Assembly: GCA_038405435.1 (NCBI GenBank)
Contig: JBBYHZ010000008.1
DNA from: Dryocola clanedunensis_A
GTDB lineage: Bacteria; Pseudomonadota; Gammaproteobacteria; Enterobacterales; Enterobacteriaceae
Strand: one strand, 5' to 3'
Length of the DNA: 64,000 bases
How positions within the stretch are numbered: the stretch's first letter is position 1; each line of letters starts with the position of its first letter. Shown piece by piece: positions 8,599 to 16,949 of this stretch. A model generated the notes under the pieces. That model saw nothing but the letters and a program-made list of their open reading frames with translations, did not search any database and was not told the origin of the DNA. Both the position numbers and the translations under genes were made by a program.

Positions 8599-9279
8599 AT
8601 GAATGATATAGATACCCTCATCAGCAATAACCAGGTTTGGTCAAAGCTGATGGAGGATGAAGACCCTGGCTTTTTTGAACGTTTGTCCCAGGCGCAAAAA
8701 CCCCGTTATCTGTGGATTGGCTGTTCCGACAGCCGTGTACCGGCAGAACGCCTGACCGGCCTTGAACCCGGCGAGCTTTTTGTTCACCGTAACGTGGCCA
8801 ACCTCGTTATCCATACCGACTTAAACTGCCTTTCAGTGGTGCAGTACGCGGTGGACGTGCTGGAAGTTGAGCACATCATCATCTGCGGTCATTACGGCTG
8901 CGGTGGCGTACAGGCGGCGGTAGAAAACCCGGATTTAGGGCTGATCAATAACTGGCTGCTGCACATCCGCGATATCTGGTTCAAGCATAGTTCGCTGCTG
9001 GGAGAGCTCCCGCCGGAACAACGCCTGGATACGCTGTGTGAGCTGAACGTGATGGAACAGGTCTACAACCTGGGCCACTCCACTATTATGCAGTCCGCCT
9101 GGAAACGCGGGCAGAAAGTGACCATTCACGGCTGGGCCTACGGCATTCATGATGGCCGCCTGCGCGACCTGGAAGTAACCGCCACCAGCCGCGAATCGCT
9201 CGAGCAGGGTTACCGCAGCGGGATTTCCAACATGAAGCAGGCCAACACCAGCCACAAGAATAGAACGCCTTCCCAGTAA
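8599..9279 (+). CDS. can: Beta-class carbonic anhydrase
   Basis: Interconverts CO2 and bicarbonate, supplying bicarbonate for carboxylation reactions during growth in air. The start at ATG 8599 gives MNDIDTLISNNQ, the family N-terminus, and 226 aa; the frame extends upstream to 8548 without support. Zinc ligands are Cys42 and Asp44 (GCSDSRVPAER) plus the His and Cys of GHYGCGG near residue 100. A strong bidirectional terminator follows, separating it from convergent hpt. Confidence 0.97.
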   Translation: MNDIDTLISNNQVWSKLMEDEDPGFFERLSQAQKPRYLWIGCSDSRVPAERLTGLEPGELFVHRNVANLVIHTDLNCLSVVQYAVDVLEVEHIIICGHYGCGGVQAAVENPDLGLINNWLLHIRDIWFKHSSLLGELPPEQRLDTLCELNVMEQVYNLGHSTIMQSAWKRGQKVTIHGWAYGIHDGRLRDLEVTATSRESLEQGYRSGISNMKQANTSHKNRTPSQ

Positions 9280-9290
9280 ATCAGATAGCA

Positions 9291-9314
9291 AAAAGGGCCT
9301 TAAAGGCCCTTTTT
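9291..9314. terminator. Bidirectional terminator between can and hpt
   Basis: A G/C-rich inverted repeat (AAAAGGGCC / GGCCCTTTT) lies between two convergent genes, with A residues on the left and T residues on the right. It can terminate transcription from either strand. Confidence 0.85.
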
Positions 9315-9332
9315 CACTGCCCTGCGCCCTTA

Positions 9333-9869
9333 CTACTCATCTAACAGGACGACTTTGCCGACGTACGGCAGATGGCGATAGCGCTGGGCGTAGTCGATGC
9401 CGTAGCCCACCACGAATTCATCAGGAATGGAGAAACCCACCCATTCAACGTTGACGTCCACTTCGCGGCGCTCAGGCTTGTCGAGCAGCGTACAGATAGC
9501 CAGTGACTTCGGCTGGCGCAGGCGGAGGATTTCACGCACTTTGCTCAGCGTATTGCCGGAATCGATGATGTCTTCAACGATCAGCACGTCTTTGCCGCGA
9601 ATGTCTTCATCCAGGTCTTTGAGGATTTTCACATCGCGGGTGGTGGACATGCCGCTACCGTAGCTGGAGGCGGTCATAAAATCGACTTCATGGGGTACAT
9701 GAACTTCACGGCACAGGTCCGCCATAAACATAAACGAGCCGCGCAGCAGGCCTACCAGCACCATATCACTGCCGCTTTCGCGGTAATGTTCAGTTATTTC
9801 ACTACCCAGTTGCGCGATACGGGCCTTGATCTCCGCTTCCGGGATCATTACTTCTACAGTATGTTTCAT
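9333..9869 (-). CDS. hpt: Hypoxanthine phosphoribosyltransferase
   Basis: Salvages hypoxanthine (and guanine less well) to the nucleotide using PRPP. The start chosen at 9869 gives MKHTVEVMIPEAEIKARI and 178 aa, the E. coli length; an in-frame codon four residues upstream is not supported. The PRPP-binding signature VLIVEDIIDSGNT is intact. It is divergent from gcd, and the roughly 195-bp space between them carries a perfect CRP-type site. Confidence 0.97.
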   Translation of the reverse strand: MKHTVEVMIPEAEIKARIAQLGSEITEHYRESGSDMVLVGLLRGSFMFMADLCREVHVPHEVDFMTASSYGSGMSTTRDVKILKDLDEDIRGKDVLIVEDIIDSGNTLSKVREILRLRQPKSLAICTLLDKPERREVDVNVEWVGFSIPDEFVVGYGIDYAQRYRHLPYVGKVVLLDE

Positions 9870-9994
9870 ATCTATAACCATATGATTTTAAAACAAATCA
9901 TTGAGTGCCAGCTCAGCGTCGGCCAGCACAAAATATTCAGGCCAGCAGTATAACAGCAAAACACATTGCCATGCGCTATCGGTAAAAAAGCCAT

Positions 9995-10031
9995 TTATGT
10001 GATGTATATCACACTTGTTAATAACTATAAT
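9995..10031 (+). promoter_or_regulatory. gcd promoter with overlapping CRP site
   Basis: TGTGA-N6-TCACA (9998-10013, spacer TGTATA) is a perfect symmetrical cAMP-CRP core inside a 22-bp site at 9995-10016. A consensus -10, TATAAT, lies at 10026-10031. With a 17-bp spacer the -35 falls at 10003-10008, in the centre of the CRP site. This places the activator about 32 bp upstream of the likely start, a position that would block polymerase. That agrees with the negative CRP control reported for gcd in E. coli. The site could also act on divergent hpt. Confidence 0.8.
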
Positions 10032-10065
10032 TAATTGCTATCAAACTTTTAAGAGCGTGATAATT

Positions 10066-12447
10066 GTGAAAACAAATAAATCAGGATCGCGGGTGATCGC
10101 GACCTTATCAGCCCTGTTTGCCGTACTTACAGGACTGTATTTACTTATTGGCGGGATATGGTTAGTCGCAATTGGTGGGTCGTGGTACTACCCAATTGCA
10201 GGGGTGGTGATGCTCGTCACCGCATGGTTACTCTGGCAACGTAAAGCGCTGGCGCTCTGGATTTACGCCGCGCTGCTGCTCTGCACCGTTGTATGGAGCA
10301 TCTGGGAAGTTGGTTTCGACTTCTGGGCGTTGACGCCGCGTTTAGATGTTCTGTTCTTCTTCGGCGTGTGGCTGGTGCTGCCGTTTGTCTATCGCCAGTT
10401 CATTCTGCCTTCCGCAGGCGCGGCTCCGGCGCTTGGCGTTGTGCTGGCCGCCACCGTGGTGGTGCTGATCTGGGCAGTGTTCAACGATCCGCAGGAAATC
10501 AACGGCACCCTGAGCGCCGAGGCTTCCGCACCTGCCGCAGCCTCGTCCACCATTCCTGATGCCGACTGGCCTGCCTATGGCCGTAACCAGGAAGGCCAGC
10601 GCTGGTCCCCTCTGAAGCAGATCAACGACAAAAACGTTGGCCAGCTGAAAGAGGCCTGGAGATTCCAGACTGGCGACCTTAAGCGCCCTACCGATCCGGG
10701 TGAAATCACCAACGAAGTCACCCCGATTAAAATTCGTGACACGCTTTACCTCTGCACCGCGCACCAGCAGCTGTTCGCCCTGGATGCGGCAACCGGTAAG
10801 CAGAAGTGGAAATTCGACCCGCGTCTGGATACCAACCCTTCCTTCCAGCACGTGACCTGCCGTGGCGTTTCGTATCATGAAGCGACAGCAGATAACGCCA
10901 GCCCGGATGTGGTATCCAACTGTCCGCGTCGTATTCTGCTGCCGGTAAACGATGGCCGCCTGTTTGCGCTGAATGCCGATAACGGCAAACTGTGCGAAAG
11001 CTTCGCCAACAAAGGCATTCTGAACCTGCAAACCAACATGCCGGTGACGACGCCGGGCATGTACGAACCAACGTCTCCGCCGATCGTTACTGACAAAGTG
11101 ATTATCATTGCGGGCGCGGTAACGGATAACTTCTCTACCCGCGAGCCGTCCGGCGTCATTCGTGGTTTTGATGTGAATACCGGCAAGCTGCTGTGGGCCT
11201 TCGATCCGGGTGCTAAAGACCCGAATGCGATCCCGAGCGACGAACATCACTTCACCATCAACTCACCGAACTCCTGGGCACCGGCCGCGTACGATGCCAA
11301 ACTGGATATGGTTTATCTGCCGATGGGCGTCACCACGCCGGACATTTGGGGCGGTAACCGTACCCCTGAGCAGGAGCGTTTCGCCAGCAGCATCGTGGCG
11401 CTGAACGCAACCACCGGTAAGCTTGCGTGGTCCTATCAGACTGTCCACCACGATCTGTGGGATATGGATATGCCTTCCCAGCCGACGCTTGCGGATATCC
11501 AGGATAAAAACGGTAACGTTGTGCCTGTGATTTACGCTCCGGCGAAAACCGGCAATATCTTCGTGCTGGACCGTCGTGACGGCAAGCTGGTTGTCCCTGC
11601 CCCGGAAAAACCGGTCCCGCAGGGCGCGGCTAAAGGTGACTACGTGACGCCTACCCAGCCGTTCTCCGATCTGAGCTTCCGTCCGAAGAAAGATCTGAGC
11701 GGCGCGGATATGTGGGGTGCGACGCTGTACGACCAGATGGTCTGCCGCATTATCTTCCACAAGCTGCGTTATGAAGGCATCTTCACGCCGCCTTCCGAGC
11801 AGGGCACGCTGGTGTTCCCGGGTAACCTGGGGATGTTCGAATGGGGCGGTATTTCAGTCGACCCAAGCCGCCAGGTAGCGATTGCTAACCCAATGGCGCT
11901 GCCGTTTGTCTCTAAACTGATGCCGCGTGGTCCTGGCAATCCTATGGAACCGCCAAAAGACGCGAAAGGTTCAGGCTCCGAGAGCGGCATTCAGCCGCAG
12001 TACGGCGTGCCGTATGGCGTAACGCTTAACCCGTTCCTGTCGCCGTTCGGCTTACCTTGTAAGCAACCGGCATGGGGCTATATCTCCGCATTGGATCTGA
12101 AAACCAATGAAGTGGTATGGAAAAAACGTATCGGTACCGTACGCGACAGCTCGCCGCTTCCGCTGCCGTTCAAAATGGGTATGCCGATGCTGGGCGGTCC
12201 GATTTCTACCGCGGGTAACGTGCTGTTTATTGGCGCAACCGCAGATAACTATCTGCGCGCGTACAACATGAGCAACGGTGACAAGCTGTGGGAAGCGCGT
12301 CTGCCGGCCGGTGGCCAGGCAACGCCGATGACCTATGAAGCGAACGGCAAGCAGTACGTCGTGATCTCCGCGGGTGGCCACGGCTCCTTCGGGACGAAGA
12401 TGGGCGACTACATTGTTGCTTACGCTTTGCCGGACGACGCTAAGTAA
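10066..12447 (+). CDS. gcd: PQQ-dependent membrane glucose dehydrogenase
   Basis: Oxidises glucose to gluconolactone in the periplasm and passes electrons to ubiquinone. It needs the cofactor PQQ, and no PQQ synthesis genes lie in this window. It has 793 aa with five N-terminal membrane segments (about residues 10-135). The periplasmic eight-bladed propeller follows, beginning DWPAYGRNQEGQRWSPL, with NEVTPIK, TCRGVSYHE and AYDAKLDMVYLPMG blades and a C-terminal GGHGSFGTKMGDYIVAY. The start is GTG 10066 with an AAGAG ribosome-binding site; the frame continues upstream to 10015, but that part covers the promoter. Confidence 0.96.
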   Translation: MKTNKSGSRVIATLSALFAVLTGLYLLIGGIWLVAIGGSWYYPIAGVVMLVTAWLLWQRKALALWIYAALLLCTVVWSIWEVGFDFWALTPRLDVLFFFGVWLVLPFVYRQFILPSAGAAPALGVVLAATVVVLIWAVFNDPQEINGTLSAEASAPAAASSTIPDADWPAYGRNQEGQRWSPLKQINDKNVGQLKEAWRFQTGDLKRPTDPGEITNEVTPIKIRDTLYLCTAHQQLFALDAATGKQKWKFDPRLDTNPSFQHVTCRGVSYHEATADNASPDVVSNCPRRILLPVNDGRLFALNADNGKLCESFANKGILNLQTNMPVTTPGMYEPTSPPIVTDKVIIIAGAVTDNFSTREPSGVIRGFDVNTGKLLWAFDPGAKDPNAIPSDEHHFTINSPNSWAPAAYDAKLDMVYLPMGVTTPDIWGGNRTPEQERFASSIVALNATTGKLAWSYQTVHHDLWDMDMPSQPTLADIQDKNGNVVPVIYAPAKTGNIFVLDRRDGKLVVPAPEKPVPQGAAKGDYVTPTQPFSDLSFRPKKDLSGADMWGATLYDQMVCRIIFHKLRYEGIFTPPSEQGTLVFPGNLGMFEWGGISVDPSRQVAIANPMALPFVSKLMPRGPGNPMEPPKDAKGSGSESGIQPQYGVPYGVTLNPFLSPFGLPCKQPAWGYISALDLKTNEVVWKKRIGTVRDSSPLPLPFKMGMPMLGGPISTAGNVLFIGATADNYLRAYNMSNGDKLWEARLPAGGQATPMTYEANGKQYVVISAGGHGSFGTKMGDYIVAYALPDDAK

Positions 12448-12455
12448 TAAAAAAA

Positions 12456-12523
12456 GCGGGTAACACATGAACGTGTACCCGCCTGAAAATGGCGGATGAG
12501 CTAAAACCTCATCCGCCTTTTTT
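12456..12523 (+). terminator. gcd terminator (two hairpins)
   Basis: A first stem GCGGGTA/TACCCGC (12456-12482) is followed by a second GGCGGATGAG/CTCATCCGCC (12491-12517) and six T residues. The last T bases overlap the cueO stop codon, so the same structure separates the two convergent genes. Confidence 0.85.
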
Positions 12524-14105
12524 ATGCCACGGTAAAGCCAAGCATCATGCCGGTGTCTTCATGCTCCAGCAGATGACAGTGGGCCATATAGGCATGCTCT
12601 TTCGAGGCTTCGTGATCGAAGCGTACTAACACCTCGCTACGCGCCCCTTCCACACGAACCGTATCTTTCCAGCCCTGACGATGGGCAGCAACCGGCTGAC
12701 CGTTCTCGCTCAGAATGCGGAACTGCGTGCCGTGGATGTGGAACGGATGCAGCATCATGTCCCCTTCCCCGGAAATGGTCCATTTCTCGTATTTCCCCTT
12801 CTGCGCGGCGAACGCCGGGGTGGCCATATCAAAGGCCTTGCCGTTGATCTTGTTGGCATTGTGGAAGTCGAAACCCTGGCCCATCTGACCATGATTCATC
12901 TTGCCGTGATCCATACCGCCATGTTTCATGCCGCCATGCCCGCCCATGTTGCCATGCCCGCCCATGCTCATGCCCGCCATCGCTTTATCGCCGTATTTCT
13001 TCATCAGCGCCTGCATGCCCATCATATCGAGCATCGGGTCCATCATCAGCTGCAGCCAGCGTTCGGTCAGGCCATCAAGCGCAGGCAGAGCGGGAACCTC
13101 CACCAGCTTATCCGGGAGTTCGCCAGAAGAGGCAATGCGCACCGGTTGAATACGCACAATGGGCTGCGGCTGGTCGAACGGCGCGACGGTCATGCCCATT
13201 TGCTTCACTGGCAGGGTCACAATATCAAACGGTTTACCATCGCTGGTGTCCACCAGCACTTCAAAACGCTCGCCCATCAGCAGCGGTAGCTCGGTGACTT
13301 TAACCGGTTCGGCCAGCAGGCCGCCGTCGCTGGCGATGACATACAGAGGGCGATTGTCGCTGGCGGCAATGTTCAGCGATCGGGCGTTGCAGCCGTTCAG
13401 CAGACGTAAACGCAGCCAGCCGCGAGGATTGGCGTGCTGCGGGTAGTTAACGCCGTTACACAGCAGCATGTCGCCAAACCAGCCAACGGCGGCGCTCATC
13501 ACGTCCAGCTTGTAATCAATCTCGCCGTCGGCGCCAAAACGCTTGTCCTGAATGATGAGCGGGATATCGTCGATGCCCCACTGCTTCGGCAGCATCAGCT
13601 TGCGGCTTTCGATGTCTTCGATCAGCACCAGCCCCGCAAGGCCCATCGCCACCTGATGCCCGGTTTTCCCGTGCTGATGGGGATGGAACCAGCAGGTGGC
13701 TGCGCGCTGCTGAGGCGTAAATTTGACGGTGCGCCTACCCCCGGCGGCAATCACGCCCTGCGGGCCGCCGTCCACGTCGCCGGGCACTTCCAGACCGTGC
13801 CAGTGCACCGTGGTTTCCTCAGCCAGGCTATTATGAATATCTACGGTAACGCTTTCCCCCTGGGTAAGCCGCAGTGCGGGTCCCAGCAGGCTGCCGTTGT
13901 AGCCCCAGGTTGTCGCCATTTTGCCGCCGAAGACGGTTTTCCCGGCCTGGGCCGTAAGACGAACGGTATTTCGGGCATCCGGCAGTAATAATTCAGGGAC
14001 AGGTAAAGCGGGACGGTCCGCCGCCAGGGCCGCACGGCTCCAGAGCGGCAGCGCGCTGAACGCGCCAAAAGCAGCGGAATATTTTATAAAATCACGACGG
14101 TGCAT
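12522..14105 (-). CDS. cueO: Multicopper oxidase CueO
   Basis: Periplasmic cuprous oxidase that protects against copper. The start at ATG 14105 (ribosome-binding site AAAGGA) gives a Tat signal peptide with RRDFIKYS followed by a hydrophobic core and WSRAALA. Copper-binding motifs are all intact: HWHGLEV, WFHPHQHG, HPFHIHGTQF and HCHLLEHEDTGM. Between them, around residues 375-410, is a Met/His/Gly-rich insert of HGNMGGHGGMKHGGMDH type that acts as a copper-binding loop. The length is 527 aa. A CueR-type promoter lies upstream. Confidence 0.97.
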   Translation of the reverse strand: MHRRDFIKYSAAFGAFSALPLWSRAALAADRPALPVPELLLPDARNTVRLTAQAGKTVFGGKMATTWGYNGSLLGPALRLTQGESVTVDIHNSLAEETTVHWHGLEVPGDVDGGPQGVIAAGGRRTVKFTPQQRAATCWFHPHQHGKTGHQVAMGLAGLVLIEDIESRKLMLPKQWGIDDIPLIIQDKRFGADGEIDYKLDVMSAAVGWFGDMLLCNGVNYPQHANPRGWLRLRLLNGCNARSLNIAASDNRPLYVIASDGGLLAEPVKVTELPLLMGERFEVLVDTSDGKPFDIVTLPVKQMGMTVAPFDQPQPIVRIQPVRIASSGELPDKLVEVPALPALDGLTERWLQLMMDPMLDMMGMQALMKKYGDKAMAGMSMGGHGNMGGHGGMKHGGMDHGKMNHGQMGQGFDFHNANKINGKAFDMATPAFAAQKGKYEKWTISGEGDMMLHPFHIHGTQFRILSENGQPVAAHRQGWKDTVRVEGARSEVLVRFDHEASKEHAYMAHCHLLEHEDTGMMLGFTVA

Positions 14106-14138
14106 GTTCAATTCCTTTAGTGAGCAGGCGTGCCGAAA

Positions 14139-14169
14139 AGCATAAACCCTTCCCCAACGGGAAGGTCAA
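14139..14169 (-). promoter_or_regulatory. CueR-type copper-responsive promoter of cueO
   Basis: Reading leftward, -35 TTGACC (14164-14169) and -10 TATGCT (14139-14144) are separated by 19 bp, the long spacer of MerR-family promoters. The spacer holds the dyad ACCTTCCC-N4-GGGAAGGGT. This matches the known arrangement of CueR operators at copA and cueO in E. coli. The regulator gene itself is not in the window. Confidence 0.88.
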
Positions 14170-14249
14170 GTTTGCAGCAAAGAATAAATATCGTCGTGCC
14201 GCATTTAACTGTGTTAACGTTTCGTATCTGATGAAAAGTGGTAGGTGTG

Positions 14250-14597
14250 ATGAAGACGGGAGTTAAGGCATTAATGTTGGGTGTTTTGCTGGCATTTTCT
14301 ACCAGCAGTCAGGCACTTAGCGAATCTGAAGCAGAAGATATGGCCGATCTGACTGCGGTATTTGTCTTTTTAAAAAATGATTGCGGCTACCAGAACCTCC
14401 CGAACGGTCAGATCCGCCGCGCGCTGGTCTTTTTTGCTCAGCAGAACCAGTGGGACTTAAGCAATTACGACAGCTTCAACATGAAGGCGCTGGGTGAGGA
14501 CAGCTACCGCGATCTCAGCGGCATCGCCATCCCGACGGCAAACAAATGTAAATCGCTGGCCCGAGACTCGCTAAGCCTGCTCGCCTACGTTAAGTAA
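14250..14597 (+). CDS. yacC: YacC, PulS/OutS-like small exported protein
   Basis: A 115-aa protein with an N-terminal signal peptide (MKTGVKALMLGVLLAFS, ending near SSQAL) and two cysteines in the mature part, KNDCGYQN and ANKCKSL, that could pair. It is nearly identical in the mature part to E. coli YacC, which is classed with PulS/OutS pilotins of type II secretion. No secretin gene is present here, so the role is unknown. The start at ATG 14250 follows an AGGTG motif; a longer frame to 14238 is less likely. It is divergent from cueO and precedes speE. Confidence 0.9.
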   Translation: MKTGVKALMLGVLLAFSTSSQALSESEAEDMADLTAVFVFLKNDCGYQNLPNGQIRRALVFFAQQNQWDLSNYDSFNMKALGEDSYRDLSGIAIPTANKCKSLARDSLSLLAYVK

Positions 14598-14704
14598 TCC
14601 TCTCTCCCAGCCCCTTTGCTGAAATAATAGCCGTGCACCCACGGCTGTTGTTGGCTATGATGTTGCCCCCGTTTTGCAAAAGTGTTACCAAAGAGGTGCC
14701 CTCC

Positions 14705-15571
14705 ATGACCGAGAAAAAAGTGTGGCAGGAAACGCTGCATGACGAGTTTGGGCAGTACTTTGCAATCGACAACGTGCTGTACCATGAAAAAACCGATCAT
14801 CAGGATCTGGTTATCTTCGAAAACGCCGCTTTTGGCCGCGTAATGGCGCTGGATGGGGTGGTACAAACCACCGAGCGCGACGAGTTTATCTATCATGAAA
14901 TGATGACCCACGTGCCGCTGCTGGCGCACGGCCGGGCAAAACACGTGCTGATCATCGGCGGCGGCGACGGCGCCATGCTGCGTGAAGTGACCCGTCATCA
15001 AAGCATTGAAACCATTACCATGGTGGAGATCGATGCGGGCGTGGTCTCCTTCTGCCGTCAGTATCTGCCCAATCACAACGCAGGCAGCTACGACGATCCC
15101 CGCTTCAGCCTGGTCATCGACGACGGCGTTAACTTCGTCACCCGGACCGCACAAACCTTTGATGTCATTATCTCTGACTGCACGGACCCCATCGGGCCGG
15201 GCGAAAGCCTGTTTACCTCCGCGTTTTATGAAGGCTGCAAGCGCTGCCTGAACCCGGGCGGGATTTTCGTGGCGCAGAACGGCGTCTGTTTCCTGCAGCA
15301 GGATGAAGCGCTGGACAGCCACCGCAAGCTCAGCCATTACTTTGCAGATGTGAGCTTTTACCAGGCGGCCATTCCGACCTATTTCGGCGGCATCATGACC
15401 TTTGCCTGGGCGACCGATAACCCAGCCCTGCGTCATCTGCCCACGGAAACGCTCCAGGCGCGATTCCATAAAGCCGGGATAAAGTGCCGCTATTACAATC
15501 CGGCAATCCATACGGCAGCCTTTGCTTTGCCGCAGTATCTGCTGGATGCGCTGGTGAACCAGTCATCCTGA
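14705..15571 (+). CDS. speE: Spermidine synthase
   Basis: Transfers an aminopropyl group from decarboxylated S-adenosylmethionine to putrescine, making spermidine. The start at ATG 14705 gives MTEKKVWQETLHDEFGQYF and 288 aa, as in E. coli. The nucleotide-binding signature IIGGGDGAMLREV and the catalytic region ISDCTDPIGPGE are present. The speD ribosome-binding site overlaps its stop codon, so speE and speD, which makes its substrate, are a coupled operon. Confidence 0.97.
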   Translation: MTEKKVWQETLHDEFGQYFAIDNVLYHEKTDHQDLVIFENAAFGRVMALDGVVQTTERDEFIYHEMMTHVPLLAHGRAKHVLIIGGGDGAMLREVTRHQSIETITMVEIDAGVVSFCRQYLPNHNAGSYDDPRFSLVIDDGVNFVTRTAQTFDVIISDCTDPIGPGESLFTSAFYEGCKRCLNPGGIFVAQNGVCFLQQDEALDSHRKLSHYFADVSFYQAAIPTYFGGIMTFAWATDNPALRHLPTETLQARFHKAGIKCRYYNPAIHTAAFALPQYLLDALVNQSS

Positions 15572-15585
15572 GGAGGTGATAAAAA

Positions 15586-16380
15586 TTGAAAAAACTGAAG
15601 CTGCACGGCTTTAACAACCTGACCAAAAGCCTGAGTTTTTGCATCTACGACATCTGCTACGTCAAGACCGCCGAGGAGCGGGACGGCTACATCGCCTACA
15701 TCGACGAGCTGTATAATGCCAATCGCCTGACGGAGATCCTCAGCGAAACCTGCGCGATAATCGGCGCGAATATCCTTAATATCGCCCGCCAGGACTACGA
15801 GCCGCAGGGGGCAAGCGTGACTATTCTGGTCAGCGAAGAGCCTGTCGACCCGCAGAGCATTGACCAGTCCGAGCACCCCGGTCCGCTGCCGGATGCCGTC
15901 GTTGCCCACCTGGATAAAAGCCACATCTGCGTGCACACCTATCCGGAAAGCCACCCTGAGGGCGGCTTATGCACCTTCCGGGCCGATATAGAAGTGTCGA
16001 CCTGCGGAGTCATTTCACCGCTGAATGCGCTGAACTACCTCATCCACCAGCTCGAGTCCGATATCGTGACCGTGGATTACCGCGTGCGCGGCTTTACCCG
16101 CGACGTGCACGGGAAAAAACACTTTATCGACCACGAGATTAATTCGATTCAAAACTTTATGTCTGCCGACATGAAGGCGCTGTACGACATGATGGACGTC
16201 AACGTTTATCAGGAGAACATCTTCCATACCAAGATGCTGCTGAAAGAGTTCGACCTGAAGCATTACATGTTCCATACCCGCCCGGAAGATCTGAGCGAAG
16301 GGGAACGAAAGGCTATTACCGACATGCTCTGGAAAGAGATGCGCGAAATTTATTACGGACGCAATATTCCGGCGCTGTAA
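15586..16380 (+). CDS. speD: S-adenosylmethionine decarboxylase proenzyme, TTG start
   Basis: Pyruvoyl-dependent enzyme giving decarboxylated SAM for SpeE. It is 264 aa. Translation begins at TTG (15586), 5 nt after a near-perfect AGGAGGTGAT Shine-Dalgarno that includes the last base of the speE stop; no ATG fits the conserved MKKLKLHGFNNLTKSLS start. The self-cleavage site is the Lys-Ser bond in LDKSHICVHTYPESHP. The weak start codon is offset by the strong ribosome-binding site. Confidence 0.96.
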   Translation: MKKLKLHGFNNLTKSLSFCIYDICYVKTAEERDGYIAYIDELYNANRLTEILSETCAIIGANILNIARQDYEPQGASVTILVSEEPVDPQSIDQSEHPGPLPDAVVAHLDKSHICVHTYPESHPEGGLCTFRADIEVSTCGVISPLNALNYLIHQLESDIVTVDYRVRGFTRDVHGKKHFIDHEINSIQNFMSADMKALYDMMDVNVYQENIFHTKMLLKEFDLKHYMFHTRPEDLSEGERKAITDMLWKEMREIYYGRNIPAL

Positions 16381-16385
16381 AACGC

Positions 16386-16409
16386 ATTCAGGCCCCTGCG
16401 GGCCTGAAT
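16386..16409. terminator. Hairpin between speD and yacL
   Basis: A perfect ATTCAGGCCC / GGGCCTGAAT inverted repeat occupies nearly all of the space between the convergent ends of speD and yacL. There is no long T-run on either side, so termination efficiency is uncertain. Confidence 0.6.
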
Positions 16410-16410
16410 A

Positions 16411-16773
16411 TTAACGACCGGCGATAAATTCCCGGTAGGCGTTCATGACCTGCAGGAAATCCTCCACCCCGCAGAACGACAGGCTTTCTTCATCGTAGTA
16501 GTTCATCCCTTCTTCCATCTCGTCGCCGGATATTTCCAGCTGATTGGCGCGGATAATCACTTCTTCGCCGTCGAGCCACAGGGTGTATTCGTGCCCAATC
16601 CTCTGCCACTGGCGCTCGCTGCCCTTCACCGACGCCATTGCCTGCTCCACTTCATCAAGCAGGCCCGGGTTGTCTTTGACTTCCTCGTTGAACCAGTGGC
16701 CCACCACTTCGTGGCCCATCGACATACGCACCTTCACAAGTCCTGTGACATCGCGCAAAAATTCATATTCCAT
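16411..16773 (-). CDS. yacL: UPF0231 family protein YacL
   Basis: A small acidic 120-aa cytoplasmic protein with no signal or membrane segment. It begins MEYEFLRDVTGLVKVRMSMG and contains GHEVVGHWFNEEV and MEEGMNYYDEESLSFCG, the conserved blocks of the UPF0231 family. Its function is not known. The start at 16773 follows the family N-terminus; the frame extends 14 codons further upstream without support. It lies between acnB and speD as in E. coli. Confidence 0.9.
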   Translation of the reverse strand: MEYEFLRDVTGLVKVRMSMGHEVVGHWFNEEVKDNPGLLDEVEQAMASVKGSERQWQRIGHEYTLWLDGEEVIIRANQLEISGDEMEEGMNYYDEESLSFCGVEDFLQVMNAYREFIAGR

Positions 16774-16882
16774 GGTGTTTTCCTCTGCCTGCTGAGGGAA
16801 AGCCAGCACCCTCATCGCGTATAGGGTAAGTATCGCAGTAAAGACGGCGAAAAACAGCGTGGAAACCTTCAGACAGAGAATA

Positions 16883-16915
16883 AAAAAAGGGGTGAGAGCC
16901 TGATGCCCTCACCCC
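16883..16915 (-). terminator. acnB terminator within a REP-like palindrome
   Basis: On the - strand GGGGTGAG and CTCTCACCCC-type arms (16889-16915) are followed by a run of seven T residues (A-run at 16882-16888 on +). This is a factor-independent terminator downstream of acnB. Confidence 0.75.
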
Positions 16916-16919
16916 CAGC

Positions 16920-16940
16920 CCCTCTCCCACAGGGAGAGGG
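16920..16940. repeat. REP-like palindrome after acnB
   Basis: A perfect CCCTCTCCC-ACA-GGGAGAGGG inverted repeat lies ten bases from the acnB stop. Together with the neighbouring CCCTCACCCCCAGCC it matches the element between panD and yadE. Confidence 0.65.
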
Positions 16941-16949
16941 TAGCGTTCA

